Source of the DNA: Salticus scenicus
Lineage: Eukaryota; Arthropoda; Arachnida; Araneae; Salticidae
Reading direction: 5' to 3'
NCBI GenBank assembly: GCA_963930645.1
Contig: OZ005648.1
Coordinates: forward strand, 154,403,035 to 154,467,034
Length of the DNA stretch: 64,000 bases
The notes below the pieces were generated by a model. It had not been told where the DNA came from, ran no database searches, and saw nothing but the letters and a program-made list of their open reading frames with translations. Below are positions 34,420-45,432 of the stretch, one piece after another (the first letter of the stretch is position 1; each line of letters starts with the position of its first letter). A program made the position numbers and the translations under genes.

Positions 34420-36030
34420 CACTGCATAAAAAAAGTAGACGGACACTTACTTGTAATATTTTAAAGCCGTTTATTTCTTTAATTAGAGATATGAGGTTCA
34501 TTTCTCTAATATAATTATATTCTTGAGACATCATATATTATTATTTTTTGGATATAGATTCAATCATTTTGAATTATGTAGTGGAAAAATTCAGAAAACA
34601 AAAATGGACCATATTTGCACTGTAATTTTTCTTAAAAAAAGTAGACGGACACATCTTGTATCTCTAAAATAAAACGTTTTTAGTAAGGGGTTCGTCTCTC
34701 ATTTGCTTTAATAAGTTCATATACTCTGTTAGGCATCGAATCAATGAGATTCTGAATCATTTTTGACAGAAAATTTCAAAAATGTTTGTAAGAGCTTCTT
34801 TGAGATGGTGAATTGATTCATACTGGCGTCCACCCTCATAAATTTTCTGAACAAGTATAGCCCAAATGTTTTCGACAGGATTCATATCCGGACTCTTGGC
34901 TGGCCAGGGTAAAACATTGAAGTTGATCTCATGAAACCATTTTTTAACGTCGTTAGCGGTGTGTATATTAGCGCTCCATCTTGTTGGAAAATCCAGTTTT
35001 TTCCTCCAAGATCACACGCAAATGGCAAAATCTCACTGCTTAGTGTTTCAATATAACCTTTGTGAGTCTGCTTCTTCCACTATAGCCAACAGCTAGTCAC
35101 ACCATCATGCCACCACCATCAACTTGCCGAGTAGAGTACACTTCGACTTCTTTCTCCAAACTGTGCCAATAATATTGATATCCATCTGGGCCGTCTAAAT
35201 TAAATTTTTTCTCATCTAAAAAAACTACAGATATCCATTCTGTAGTCCAAGACATATGGTTTTGAGCCCACTGTAGGCGTTCTGTCACGTGGTGATCCTT
35301 AGCATGGATGATGTTTTCTCTTCTTATATTGAAAGAGCTCTGAGTGCTTTATGTAGCTGTAAATTGTCTGAGAAGTTACGTTAGTAATTCCTGTGCTTAT
35401 TCGAACTCTGGGAATTGATGCTCCAGTTTTTTTCAGCTCAGTAAAATTTTTTCTTTGGTCTCTAGGCGAAAGTTTCTTTCGCTGGCCATTCTTTTTCTTT
35501 ACGCCATGGGCTTCAGGAGCACGTAGAAAATCGCTGATGCTACTTTTGCTAATTAGAAGTAGCCTACTAATTTCTCTGACTCCCTTTATTAACATTTTTC
35601 AGCGCTATAATCTGTCCTTTCTGGTAGTCAGTTAGAGGAATTCCTCGTGGCATGGCGCATTCATCTCCAAGAAATTTAACTACGTAAAACAATCTTGTCA
35701 AGCACGTTAGCAATTGGCAAAATGCCAAATGTACATGTACATACAAAACTGGTATTCCGCAAGAAACACCCACTTAGATTATTGCAGTTTTTGACCAGTG
35801 TCCGTCTACTTTTTTTAAAAAAATATATTGTGCAAATGCATATATTTTCTCTTTTCTGCACTTCCCTACATTAAAATTATAAATAATTGAATTTTTTTAT
35901 TTGTCTGTCAAAAATATGAAGATTGATAAGTATAAACATGTTAAAATTTTTTAATTGGCATTTCCTATTAAACAAAGACGGGGTTTTAAAAAATTGTAAA
36001 GAAGTGTCCGTCTACTTTTTTTATGCAGTG
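34420..36030 (-). mobile_element. Tc1-like transposon with IR/DR ends
   Basis: Outer inverted repeats CACTGCATAAAAAAAGTAGA, then CGGACACTT, lie at 34420-34448 and 36002-36030, flanked by TA target duplications (34418-34419 and 36031-36032). A second, inner copy of AAAAAAAGTAGACGGACAC lies at 34635-34653 and, inverted, at 35798-35815. Two directly repeated binding-site-like motifs at each end is the IR/DR arrangement known from Sleeping Beauty-type elements. Length is 1611 bases, usual for Tc1. The transposase runs on the minus strand and is broken. Confidence 0.95.
34680..35653 (-). pseudogene. Tc1-like DDE transposase, inactivated
   Basis: Start at 35653 (MPRGIPLTDYQKGQI). A frameshift at about 35590 leads into GVREISRLLLISKSSISDFL, the paired-like N-terminal helix-turn-helix. 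SPRDQRKNFTELKKTGAS follows as the second DNA-binding segment. The first catalytic Asp lies in VVFLDEKKFNLDGPDG. The second is in FQQDGALIYT, where family members have D-N/G-A-P-x-H. The Glu is in WPAKSPDMNPVENIW. The end is at 34680 after RVYELIKANERRTPY. At least two frameshifts and a stop in the C-terminal part prevent expression. Length is about 325 codons, normal for the family. Confidence 0.9.
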
Positions 36031-36282
36031 TATTTCGCACTAGTGCTACACTATGAACAGTTGGCATTTTTTTAACTTTAAGAACATAAAATAATAATAA
36101 ATAACTAATAAATTCTGCATGCTTTGTTTTTTTTTCGCATATAGATAGTTAGACAAATCAGTAAAAATCTAATTAAAAGATATTTTCTCTAAGTCGCATT
36201 TTATTTGTTTTAATGTTCAAAGTTCAGAAATATTCTCAATAATAGCTTCAAATTTAATCCTTGCTCTGATTTTTCCCCGCAG

Positions 36283-36377
36283 AGATCAAAATTGTGATGG
36301 AATGTCTCCGGACAACCCCTTGGGGTGAATACCAGATTGTCACCAATTGCCAATGTTTAGCTATAGGGCCACGTTAA
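36283..36377 (+). CDS. Candidate terminal exon with cystine-knot-like C-terminus
   Basis: TTTTTCCCCGCAG is a good 3' splice acceptor ending at 36282. Two bases complete a codon, then 30 codons run from 36285 to TAA at 36375-36377. The peptide contains IKIVMECLRTTPWGEY, then QIVTNCQC and LAIGPR. A final Cys-x-Cys after an aromatic/hydrophobic strand, with another Cys about 15 residues before it, is the usual ending of secreted cystine-knot proteins (neurotrophin/Spaetzle, CTCK and IL-17 types). Which of these, if any, is unknown. AATAAA signals at 36411-36416 and 36453-36458 fit a 3' UTR. No upstream exon was identified, and a Tc1 copy lies directly upstream in the presumed intron. A GTGAAT donor at 36324 is an alternative reading. 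Confidence 0.4.
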
Positions 36378-36660
36378 ACCCGTTCAACTCCACTTCATTC
36401 TTTGCGTGCAAATAAATAGGATTATACAACATTTTCCCTACTTTTTAAGCACAATAAAACTTTCTAGAACTTTGCGATGGCTGGACGTTGCGACAGATAA
36501 AAATGCGTTCATCATTAATTAAATCTTACCCTTGTAGCGAAGCTTTGGACTGAAATCGAAACTGTCGATTCTGCTGCTCCTGTCTCGTGTGTTTGAGGAC
36601 GCAAATGGCTCAACATATTACACACTGCACTGCTGGTAATAATTAAATAATTATATTTAT
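36378..36660. other. Balanced-composition island, possible 3' UTR or conserved noncoding DNA
   Basis: Less AT-rich than the surroundings, not repetitive, and interrupted by stops in all frames. Includes GATGGCTGGACGTTGCGACA and TCATTAATTAAATC. Two AATAAA signals lie in its first 90 bases. Confidence 0.35.
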
Positions 36661-37084
36661 TCTGAAAAAACATTGGATGACAATCAGACTAAGACTGGAT
36701 ATAAAAACACACAATAGTATGGTAAGGTTAAGGCGACTAAATTTTCTAATGGTAAAATGGGACATATAATGTGATGTTAAAAAGAAAAACGGGGACAACA
36801 TGAGGTGATATATATTGAAGGTTAAATAATATAAAGGACAGTTGAAAAGTATTTATAATCTATGCGAACCACAAAATTTTTGTTTCTTGTTAATAAATAT
36901 ATATATACATTATTTTTTTTTTTTAACTTTGCATTTACGAACGATAGCACTTTATAATTTTACAATTTTATAGTCAATAAAGTAAGCTATAATTTAGTTG
37001 ATATTGAGTAAGTCAGTAAATAATTTCTTTTTTACATCACACTACTGCTACATTATGAGCAATTTTGTTAATTTTGAAACGTAG
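36661..37084. other. AT-rich spacer
   Basis: No gene seen. 37030-37065 (CACTACTGCTACATTATGAG) echoes the CACTAGTGCTACACTATGA motif of repeat family R2. Confidence 0.45.
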
Positions 37085-37290
37085 TTTTATGATGAGAGGA
37101 TTGGTGTTGGTGTAGGTGTTAAGGACGATTAAATACACGAGAGTTCTAAGCCAGAGTGTAGTACCACTCCTATGGATCTTTCTAACGGGTCCTACCCCGT
37201 ATTTGTTCGGATTTTGGAGAAAATCATTGGAAACCATGAACGGTTATTCTGACAAGCACTAACTGGGATCGAACCCGGCACTTGTGATAT
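37085..37290 (-). mobile_element. Degenerate tRNA-derived SINE
   Basis: On the minus strand GCCGGGTTCGATCCCAGTT is a B-box. The body keeps segments paralleling 2792-3025, such as the stretch around ATCTTTCTAACGGGTCCTAC on the plus strand. The A-box is eroded and no target duplication is clear. Confidence 0.6.
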
Positions 37291-38420
37291 AGATTATCAC
37301 ATATTATAAAATTTATATTTTTCTCTTTAAAGGGATAGGTAAATTATCTAAATAAATTAAATTATAAATTAAATTCCTTAATCTTAAACAACTACTTAAA
37401 ATAAAACGATTTTATCCTATAAATAATAAATTTTACATTATGCGTTTTCTAATTTTTAGATCTTCCCTTTCATCCCTTTTTCAATGTAACTGAAACAAAA
37501 ATCTTTGATCTGTTCCCAGTATTCACTTAACAAGCTTAACGTACTGTAAATCCTTTTCGCTCTGTAGATGATAATGTTTTGTCTTATTTCTATCCTTTTG
37601 TTTTGGGAAACCAGAAAATAATTAATTCGGTCTCTTTTAATCTTACATCGAAATGTAACTCCTGCAACCTCTTGTCACCAATTTTACATCAACAGTTAAA
37701 TAGAATATTTGCTTAGCTAGATATTTTCCCAGGGTCAAAAGCTTAGCGCAATCATGCCAACATTCACTATCAACGGTCAATAAATTACTCGTCACTTTTT
37801 AAAAATGTACATGTGAATATTCTTAACGTAATGCAACCATTAGCTTTCTCAAACTTTGAACTTGGCGTGTAATTCAACGCCAAATGCATTGTCATTTTGT
37901 TTTGCTTCAGTTTAGGAGCTAACACTTTCTTACTGTTTACTGACCACGAAAGATGTAAAAGCCTCAAGAGCGATTCGGGCTTAGGGACCGGCCGGATCAT
38001 CCGTACTGTTTCCCTACTCCAGAATGTTTTCGTTAAAAAACTTGTATTCTTTGAATTGTCTATGGTCACGTGAATTGGAAGATTTCTAATAAACCGGCAT
38101 GAGAACCATATATGTCTCTGAGTTAATTCCGAGCCTGGACCTTTTTTATGGTAATTAACTTTTAATAACGTTTTTACTTTTCAGCCAACAGCCATCATAA
38201 AAAATATACTTTCTGTTACGACGGCCGCTCATCAACTTGACTGAACTATCCGTGTATAAGCTCTAAAAAGAATCTCCCAGCAACTGGAGAGGCCTGTATG
38301 ATAAGGGATTTTTCATGTCATTCGTGGAAAGTTTACAAATACAGTTTATTTAATGTAATAGTTCTAGCATTAAAAGTATCAGGAAATAACATTGTAACGT
38401 TTAACAAAATTTAGTTTTCA
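37291..38420. other. Non-repetitive, balanced-composition region
   Basis: From about 37480 to 38330 the DNA is non-repetitive with balanced composition, e.g. GGGACCGGCCGGATCATCCG at 37984-38003. A 94-residue minus-strand frame (37785-38069) has no family features. TACTTTTCAG at 38175-38184 is an acceptor-like site followed by a short frame, NSHHKKYTFCYDGRSST, then a stop. It is too short to judge. This could be conserved noncoding DNA. Confidence 0.35.
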
Positions 38421-38435
38421 GAGTTCTAAATTCAA

Positions 38436-38475
<40 letters not shown>
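38436..38475. repeat. AAT microsatellite
   Basis: About 13 uninterrupted AAT/TAA trinucleotides. Confidence 0.95.
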
Positions 38476-38476
<1 letters not shown>

Positions 38477-39062
38477 ATTAAAATCATTATTTAAACAGGA
38501 AAAGAAAATGTACTTATGTATAGGATTCAATGGATTTTTTTCATCATAAAATTTGCATAATTTCAACATGGCAATGTGTTTTATTTTTCATATATATTTA
38601 AAACAGCAATTAAATCGATGACTGAGAATAATATAAGAATAATTTAAATGAAAAGTAAGTGAATTGCTTCAATAATTTGAGATAATTTTAGAAAACTTCA
38701 TTAAACTGTAAACCTTTAAACAATTATTAAACGTGGGAACAACTGAGGATAAATATTCCAAAAAGTGGTCCTCAAGGGGATTTGTGCATTTGAAAACAAA
38801 CTACTAAAAGTAGGCACTGTTCCAAATGAATGGGGACATTTGGTCACCTTTCATTATAGCAGCATTAAAACTTGAAACAAATAAGTCCAAAATATGAAAA
38901 ATAGTGTTCCCAGGAAGCAAACTTTTTCTGGAAACAAGAGTCCAAAAACGGGGGCTATCCCCAGAAATCTGGGACGTTTGGTTACCCTAATTTTATACCT
39001 TATGTATCCGAATTATTTTGTGAGATCGTGTACATAAACCAATTGGGCAACAGGTCCCATTT
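38476..39062. other. Spacer with probable repeat remnant
   Basis: 38750-39000 contains paired phrases GGGGACATTTGGTCACC and TGGGACGTTTGGTTACCC. These look like parts of a dispersed repeat, but I cannot place it in a family. Confidence 0.4.
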
Positions 39063-39066
39063 CTAA

Positions 39067-39710
39067 CACGTTCGTCGCCGTGTTACCCATATCTGGATGA
39101 CGGGTATGCTTCCGTGGGGACCCCGTCACCTAATGACGCTCTTTTTATTCAAGTTAATAGGATTTTCAGTTGGATTTTTAAAAGGAATTTAATGAAATAA
39201 GCACTTAAATATAACTATATGATATACAACATAAGAATATTAAAAATATTAAAAATATACACATTATACTACATTTTTTATTAATCTGTATTTAGGATAA
39301 CATATTACATTATACTATGAAATTCTATTTATCACTTTTCTTCTAAAACTCATTACCTCGTCATCACTACTCTCCTCACTTTCAAATATACTTTTACGCC
39401 ATCCAGTGAACATTTTGAGGATAAAAAAGTCACTAATGGGCGTCTCAAAAAAAGTATGCTTCTCGACTAAATGAAGGATCTGGGACAGCTGCAGGGAAAT
39501 CCAAGGCAGTTCCCTAGCCGAAAAGCTTGCCGCTCTTTCCATTTCAGAACTAAATACTTTGAGATTAATCAAAGGTTCGATGTTCGAAAACGTTATTCGA
39601 GTTGCATCTCTGCTATTTCCCGCTTATCGCTCTGTTTACATTCTGGTGCTCGGGTGGTCGGACTTAAGCCCGAAGAAAATTCAGCCGTATCACGCTGGGC
39701 GACGAACGTG
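39067..39710. mobile_element. Short piggyBac-like element
   Basis: Left CACGTTCGTCGCC and right GGCGACGAACGTG are perfect inverted termini. TTAA follows the right end (39711-39714), and CTAA, one substitution away, precedes the left end (39063-39066). TTAA duplication is characteristic of piggyBac-type transposition. The 644-base length is far below the about 2 kb of an autonomous copy. The frames inside (39315-39572 minus, 39471-39749 plus) show acidic SEESSDDE and no catalytic core. Confidence 0.75.
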
Positions 39711-39714
39711 TTAA

Positions 39715-41334
39715 CAGGACACATTCTACAGCAAATGTCAAAAACCTAACATATATTTGTATAAAGAAATATTAATATGTAAGGGATAAAAACGCGGACA
39801 GTCGACAGACGGACCGAAGTCATAAACCCTTTTAAACTTTATTGGAAATTATTAAAAATACCTCCCAAATTATTCCTGAAGAATGAAACATAAATCAAAA
39901 AAAAAGATTTTTTTTTAATTATTTCATTAATTAGCAAATAATAATAATAATAATAGTAAAGTGTTGAAAATGTGCATTTATTCTATTAACTGACACACGT
40001 CTGCAATAATAAATGATAAAATTTCAAAATAAAATAAAAATATTTAACTCTACATCCTAATGCGAAATTGAAGTTTAATCATAATAGAGTGAAGCATCTA
40101 TAATCCTACATCGGCGGTAAATAGACATTGCCGGATTACAGATTTTTCTAGAATATAGATGTTCTTAAAATGTATCAAAATAACCGACCAATCTCAACAT
40201 CCAAAGAAATATTTCTCAAAAAATAGTTTTAAAAAATGTAAACTACCCTAATATATACCCTATTAAAAATGTAGATAATTAAAATAACGTTCGAAATCAG
40301 CAGTGGAAACACCTTCACTCCTTTTTACTCTTGTCGATTACAAGAATTTTGAGTTTCTGTGTTTTTGCTGCATTTCAGCAAACTAACAACGAAATTTGGT
40401 CCTTATACTCTTTCATTCCTCAGTAAGATGGTCCACATTCACATTTCTTTTTTGGCAAGAATCTTAGAAAAATTACGTCAATCAGTAAATCAGTAAAATT
40501 AAGTGAATATCCATAAATTTTACTGATGATCCATAAAAGTTGGTAAGTATGCTGTTCAAGATCATCTGCGAGTATAACTCGTTGAGTACTACGATTAAAA
40601 AAAAAAAAAAAAAAAAAAAAAAGTCTTCAGTGCGGGGTTATAGGTGCTGCCGAATCAAAGGTTTCCGAATTATCGATGTTTCACGGTAAAATCTCTTTTT
40701 CATTGGGACTACTACATAAGAGTGCAAATTTCATTTCAAATTAGATACTGATTGTCTCATAAATAACCTAATTTAGAATGAGTTCAAGCAGTTTTAATGC
40801 TTACACAAACTGATAATTCATTGTCCAATATTTTAATTTATTTTATTATGTTTGGAAAAAATAATTTAAACATTATTTTGATTTATAAAAGTTTTCTTTA
40901 ATTAATCCTATAAAAATTGTTTTACAGCATTTTTTTCCAGAACCTGGTAAAATGATTATAGGTATGTAACCTATTTTCTTTCATTTAGCCATTGTGAGAA
41001 CACTTCTCCAACATTCTTAAATTTGTTAAAACAATTATTAAAAAGATATGGTTGAATGGCAGGATATATTTCTACCTATCAAATGACTCTTTTTACATTA
41101 TCTACAAAGCTAGTGTAGTTTTACAAATAGTTACATTTGTTTATTAAAAAAAAAAAAAAATACCTGCATTTATTGTGTAATATTTTTATATATATCCTCA
41201 CATGTATATATTTTTATAATTTCGTTAGCATACAAGAACATATAAATGTTTTTTTCTTGGATATTAATGATTTAAACTTAAGCTTCACATACAAAATCAA
41301 AACCAGTATTCATTTCTGAAAAATCCTAATCTCA
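39715..41334. other. AT-rich spacer
   Basis: A runs at about 40595-40622 and 41146-41160. No gene or recognisable repeat. Confidence 0.5.
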
Positions 41335-41600
41335 TAGTTATTGCAGAAACAGTTTGGGATATAGACATAAATTATTAATCAATTTTATCATAAGTAATTC
41401 CTATCTAAACCACATTTCCATACAAATATCACTCATGAACCATCTGCTGGTGAAAGGAGACCCGAATTTGTGAACTTGAATTAATTATGGGCCAAAAATC
41501 TGCTCAGTTGCATTATTCTATAGAATTGGGTTAAGTTGAGTTGAGAGGGTTTTGCGTCGCACTAGTGCTAAACTATGGGCAATCATTATTTTAAAGAAAG
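41335..41600 (+). repeat. Dispersed repeat family R2, copy 2
   Basis: Parallel to 31235-31470 and, at its end, to 36033-36060 (TCGCACTAGTGCTA and ACTATG). Its GAGAGGGTTTTGCGTCGCAC shows what the Tc1 target at 34418 looked like before insertion. Confidence 0.65.
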
Positions 41601-42244
41601 GTGTAATTAAATTGTTATCTCTTATTATTTAAGATAAATATTTAAAAAAATATATTTCATATGTGCAAGTAAAGTTTCGAGAATTTAAAAGAAAAAAAAT
41701 TGTCTAACAAAGAGAGAAAGAGAGAACAGAAAAAATAAAGAAAAATTAAACTTTTAAAACATTACTTTTCGCTTTATATTTCAACAAATTTTAATTATAT
41801 TTTAAGGTTAATATTTTAACAAATTTTAATTATATTTTAAGGTTCATATTTCAACAAATTTTAATTATGTTTTATATACACTGGGTGTATCAAAACGCTC
41901 AAATCGGTTAAATTACTCAAGAAATTCACCTCACATCGAAAAGTAAAAACACAGTTGATACACGGGATGTAGTAAACCCTGTCGACAATTTCAGAGTCCC
42001 TAGCCATGGCCTTTTCGCTCTTCAGTGTCTTTTCCTTAATCTAAGTTTTTCAATTTTTTTCATGCTTTTATTTTATTTATTTATTTATTTATTTTTATTT
42101 TATTTATTTATTTTATTTATTTATTTTTTTTTTTTTTTTTCATAAAATCTACTTTGCTGCACGTCAGAGAATGAATAGTAGTAGAACGGGAACTTTGAAA
42201 ATTCAAATAGGAACTCGTATTTTTTTGCTCAAAATTTGGATATT

Positions 42245-42285
<41 letters not shown>

Positions 42286-42300
42286 AATTTGATTTATTTG
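41601..42300. other. Spacer, one orphan transposon end, simple repeats
   Basis: A triplicated TTTCAACAAATTTTAATTAT segment lies at 41779-41870. ACACTGGGTGTATCAAAACG at about 41879 resembles a DNA-transposon end without a partner. TTTA repeats lie at 42067-42130 and a 32-A run at 42251-42282. Confidence 0.5.
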
Positions 42301-42743
42301 CATCATTTTTGTTTCACAGATAGTGCAACAACCATTAAAATCAAAACAGAAGAACAAGCATTTGAAAATAGGCATATCTAAAAAATTAAATTTCATACGA
42401 TGAATAAAAAATACAAATTTTTTTTGAAAAAGCTATTCGATGGCATTAAATTTGAACATGACTTATGTTCCTGGGAAGGGGGGGGGGGAGACAGGGCAAC
42501 TGAAAATTTTAAATAAAAATTCTTAATTTTTATTCTAGATTGAGATGCAACGCATATGAAAGTTTCATAGTAAATTCTGAAACTGTACACCTTATTCGTC
42601 CTAAATATACCCTATTCAGTGATAAAATATAAGTGTGGTTTTTCTAAGAATGTGACGGGATGGATTATTTGAATTTCGATGATAATTCTTTCACGAAAAT
42701 GATTTATTTAATTTGGTTTAGTTCTCTACACACCGCTTTTCAG
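42301..42743. other. Spacer
   Basis: A G run at about 42480-42488 and AT-rich sequence. The last 40 bases are pyrimidine-rich and may be the 3' part of an intron. Confidence 0.4.
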
Positions 42744-42857
42744 GTTACATCAATGAAAATAGTACAGCTGCAAGAAATCACGAGAATTTGTTGGCCATTC
42801 CTTTCGCCTCTCATCAATTTCATCGTTTTAAGAATCAAGCAATTGCGATCAAAGAAG
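42744..42857 (+). CDS. Candidate internal exon, phase 1/1
   Basis: CCGCTTTTCAG (acceptor) ends at 42743 and GTAACA (donor) starts at 42858. The 114 bases between have one fitting frame in phase 1 at both ends: two bases, 37 codons, one base. Residues include YINENSTAARNHENLLAIPF, ASHQFHRFKNQA and IAIKE, with an N-x-S/T sequon. Phase-symmetric exons are common in modular extracellular proteins. The overlapping other frame is also open from an ATG at 42660. No family is recognised, no flanking exons were found, and a chance match is possible. Confidence 0.35.
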
Positions 42858-43363
42858 GTAACACTTATTTTAAAATTAAGATGTAATCATAAGTGAAAAT
42901 TTTTATTTAAGATTTTATATTGTCCTCTGTCCCACTTCCAGAAAGATGTAAGGTAATATCAAGTTCAATATCACAGGATAGCTTTTTAAAAATTATTTAG
43001 CATTTATTTTTCTAGCTCTCGAAATGAAGACTATTTTTTCAATATACTTTGTCAAGTTCGTACTTCTGTTTCGCAACTTTTTTGTGAAAGAAAGAATGAT
43101 ACATGTAAGTTAAACTTGCGTGGTAGTTTATGGAGAATCCAAATCCACTTTGGTAAATAAAAGCTCCAATTTGAAATTTTAAAGTTGCGATTTGCGTGTC
43201 CACTTGGAGAGACGAAATGTTGTCAATTTTGGCATCATCGGATAGCTTATATTAAAATATTGAATATGTATTTTTTATTTTTTTAAACTTCTTGATCCGA
43301 GGCGTATTTCTCGAAATATTTAACATGTCTCATTTTACCATGTTTTTATTAACTTCGATTCTT
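42858..43363. other. Spacer
   Basis: Mixed-composition sequence without ORF or repeat that I can support. Confidence 0.4.
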
Positions 43364-43393
43364 GTTTGTTTGTTTGTTCGTTTGTTTGTTTGT
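43364..43393. repeat. GTTT microsatellite
   Basis: Seven GTTT-type units with one GTTC, directly in front of the tandem array at 43394. Confidence 0.9.
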
Positions 43394-44150
43394 CCAGTAC
43401 AAATCCTGCAATCGATTTTTAACTAACTTTCTGACTAGCTAGACATTTGAAACTTTCAGGACAGCTCAGAACACGGTGACAATAAATTTTTTTAATACTT
43501 TTAGTCAGCTGTTTCAGGTCCCTACTGCCTTCGGCAGCGTTTATATGATTCGACAGAAAATTTATTTAACTAACTTCCCGAGTAGCTAGACATTTGAAAC
43601 TTTCCGAATGGTTCAAAACACGGTGAAAATGCATTTTTTTATTATTTTTAGGTAACTGTTTCGGGTTCCTGCTGGCTTCGGCAGCGTTACCAGTACAAAG
43701 CTTGCAATCGATTTTTAACTAACTTCCCGACTAGCTAGGCATTTGAGACTTTCAGGATAGCTCGGAACACTGTGACAATACATTTTTTTAATACTTTTAT
43801 TTAATTGTTTTAGGTCCTTACTGCCTTCGGCAGCATTTATATGATTCAACAGAAAATTTAACTAACTTCCCGACTAACTAGTCATTTGAAAATTTCAGAA
43901 TAGTTCAGAATACGGTGAAAATGTATTTTTAAAATACTTTTAACCAACTGCTTCCGGACCCTACTGCCTTCGGCAGCGTTACCAGTACAAAGCTCGCAAT
44001 CGATTTTTAACTAACTTCCCGGCTAACTAGCCATTTGAAACTTTTATAGTAGCTCAAAACACGATAGCAATGAATTTTTTTAATACTTTTAGCCAATTGT
44101 TCCGGGTTCCCGCTGCCTTCAGTAGCGTTTATATGATTCAACAGAAAATT
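43394..44150 (+). repeat. 147-bp tandem array with dimeric higher-order structure
   Basis: CTGCCTTCGGCAGCG-type motifs recur at about 43527, 43675, 43820, 43966 and 44112, a spacing of 146-148 bases. Units alternate: one kind contains CAGTACAAAGCTCGCAATCG (43394, 43690, 43981), the other TATATGATTCAACAGAAAAT (43540, 43838, 44131), giving a dimer of about 293 bases. Related GC-rich blocks lie in family X (3960-4140 and 47200-47240). Confidence 0.85.
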
Positions 44151-45432
44151 TAAAAACATGGTATATAAAAAGCTCTTTTTACCTTGTAATTATTTTTTTT
44201 TAGTCTTAGTATATACATGTTTAACGAATCAGTAGAAAATTTCCTTATTTCAGTGTTCCTTCTAACAGACTGACACTAATTTGAACATTTTATCTTCATA
44301 TTCTACAAAGTCATGTTTTAGAAAACAGAATAAATAAACTTATTCTAAATTAAAAATTTAATTCCACTAACATTTAACAAAAACATCTTTTTCACCTATC
44401 AGTCATTTTAATGAAAATTGCACACTTCCAAGGTTACACATTACGAAGAAATCAATTTCTAGCATTTTCTTATTAACATCCAATTTGCAAATGACTTCGC
44501 CCTCTAATCCGATACACTAGTCTTTAAAAGTTTCATTAATATCCATTAAAAAGATAGTGCTTCGAGGTTTACTCAAATAACAATACATTTCTCCCGCGGC
44601 GTTTCACTACTTAACGAGTCTTTTTTTAGAAAGAAATATCATTGCAAACGCATCTCCGAAAATACTTCACTTGATAAAAGCTGAGCGTTTTTGTGAATTT
44701 AATTAAATCCGAGTCCTCGAAAATTTAGAATCTAATCCCGCAGGGAAAGAGTCAATTTTTGAATTGTCATCATTAGAAACGGATAAGATTTTGGAAAAGT
44801 GCATTAAAGAAAGAATCAATATCCATAGCTGATACTCGTTTGAAAAAAAGAAATATTACATTTGCATAGTTTATTATTACGTGGTAATCTTTTTTTTTTT
44901 CTTAGTAATGTATTTACCTCTAAAAATATAAGGAAGGGAATTCTTATTACAATAGATTTTTATTCAATTTGTAAACTCGACTCTGAGCGTATATTTATTA
45001 TCTGTTGTAAAATTAATCGGTTACACAGACTTTTTAATTAGTTATCATATTCATGTTAAGCTGTTGCAAAATAAATTGATTAGAGGTTTTTTAAATCATG
45101 TATTGGTATACGCGATTTTTTTTTTCCTTATAATACAATATATACTGCCCTTATACTGTTTTCTTTGTATTAGACAGGTTGAAGTCTAACACATTTTTAT
45201 TTTTTAGCACGGTTTGGCATATTTTTCTGCTTGATATTAATTTGAATTACATATATTAAAACAATGAAATTTTTTTATTTGACAGTTTAAATATGATATA
45301 ATAACTATTTTAACATATTACGATCTTGATATTTACACTTGAAATAACTCCTTCAACTAAAGAATGGTGCATGGACTGTATAAAAAGGTTTGGATTTGGG
45401 TGGCCTGACTACAGACATTTTTTCTTATTTTT
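44151..45432. other. Spacer with a non-repetitive island
   Basis: 44380-44830 is non-repetitive and of more balanced composition (CTTCGCCCTCTAATCCGA, TCTCCCGCGGCGTTTCAC), without ORFs; possible conserved noncoding DNA. The rest is AT-rich. Confidence 0.35.

Noticed and set aside
35393..35635. Plus-strand ORF opposite the Tc1 transposase
   Set aside because: Shadow frame of the minus-strand transposase.
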